Assembly (NCBI GenBank): GCA_943736015.1
Contig: OX031065.1
Span: 32,874,427-32,938,426 of the forward strand
DNA length: 64,000 nt
Source: Tridacna crocea
Lineage: Eukaryota > Mollusca > Bivalvia > Cardiida > Cardiidae
Direction of reading: 5' to 3'
The position numbers and the translations under genes are program-made. This document shows positions 63,829-64,000 of this stretch, one piece after another; within the stretch, counting starts at the first letter, position 1, and every line of letters begins with the position of its first letter. Below the pieces are notes generated by a model that searched no databases, was not told the DNA's origin, and saw only the letters and a program-made list of their open reading frames with translations.

Positions 63829-64000
63829 TTCTAGAGTTAGTTCATGCTAGAAAATTATCAGAAATGTAATTTATGTTCCTATATTTTCAACTTTATTATA
63901 ATATTCATTTACCTCAACACAATGGAAAACATGAAGAGGGTCATTTTATGATTATCTGTTTTCACAGTACAGTCACTCATCACCTCCCTGACCATGGAAC

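Overview
The window looks like AT-rich genomic DNA of an animal, most probably a bivalve mollusc. The host exons are short and bounded by GT/AG splice sites. Most of the rest is interspersed repeats of a style I associate with bivalves: elements with an AGCTCACCTGA or AGCTCCACTGGC head, runs of CCGTCCGT, internal tandem units of about 145 to 170 bp, and a GGGCCAT..TGGCCCTCTTGTT tail. I call these Helentron-associated interspersed elements (HINEs) from their structure. The species call is inference. There are no bacterial-style genes, rRNA genes, CRISPR arrays or recognisable LTR elements.

Host genes. (1) 5359-11597, plus strand: the last four exons I can recognise of a TRPC-type cation channel gene. 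They cover the distal TRP/CIRB region and a serine-rich C-terminal tail; the membrane domain must lie upstream of the window. (2) 34927-43010, minus strand: the last two exons of an unrecognised PHD-finger protein. The last exon is split by a 7.0-kb terminal-inverted-repeat (TIR) transposon at a TA, and the reading frame stays open on both sides. (3) 47108-47256, minus strand: a possible first coding exon that may belong to gene 2. (4) 48476-52960, plus strand: a broken EnSpm/CACTA-like transposase gene hit by a nested pair of HINEs and by a MITE.

Repeat layout. 0-16 kb, with outliers to 62 kb: a swarm of MITEs of about 225 bp with TTAA at each end and a long central hairpin. They fill the TRPC introns and 3' flank, often share a TTAA in chains, and nest in one another. 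16.4-24.5 kb: a stack of nested HINEs holding a 156-bp tandem array and a 5.1-kb TIR element (19150-24250). That element carries 17 X-box-like motifs (GTTGCCATGGCAAC type) spaced about 177 bp apart, the most unusual signal in the window. 24.5-34 kb: SINEs, a large foldback, a pogo-like element, a hAT-like element with an 8-bp target duplication, and a Mutator-like foldback with an 11-bp duplication. 35-52 kb: the 7-kb insertion with its own HINE cargo, and further HINEs. 57-64 kb: more HINEs.

The genes do not form an operon or a common pathway; the window is mainly a record of layered transposon insertions around three or four transcription units. Boundaries of degenerate repeats are accurate to about 5-20 bp; those quoted with target-site duplications are exact as read.
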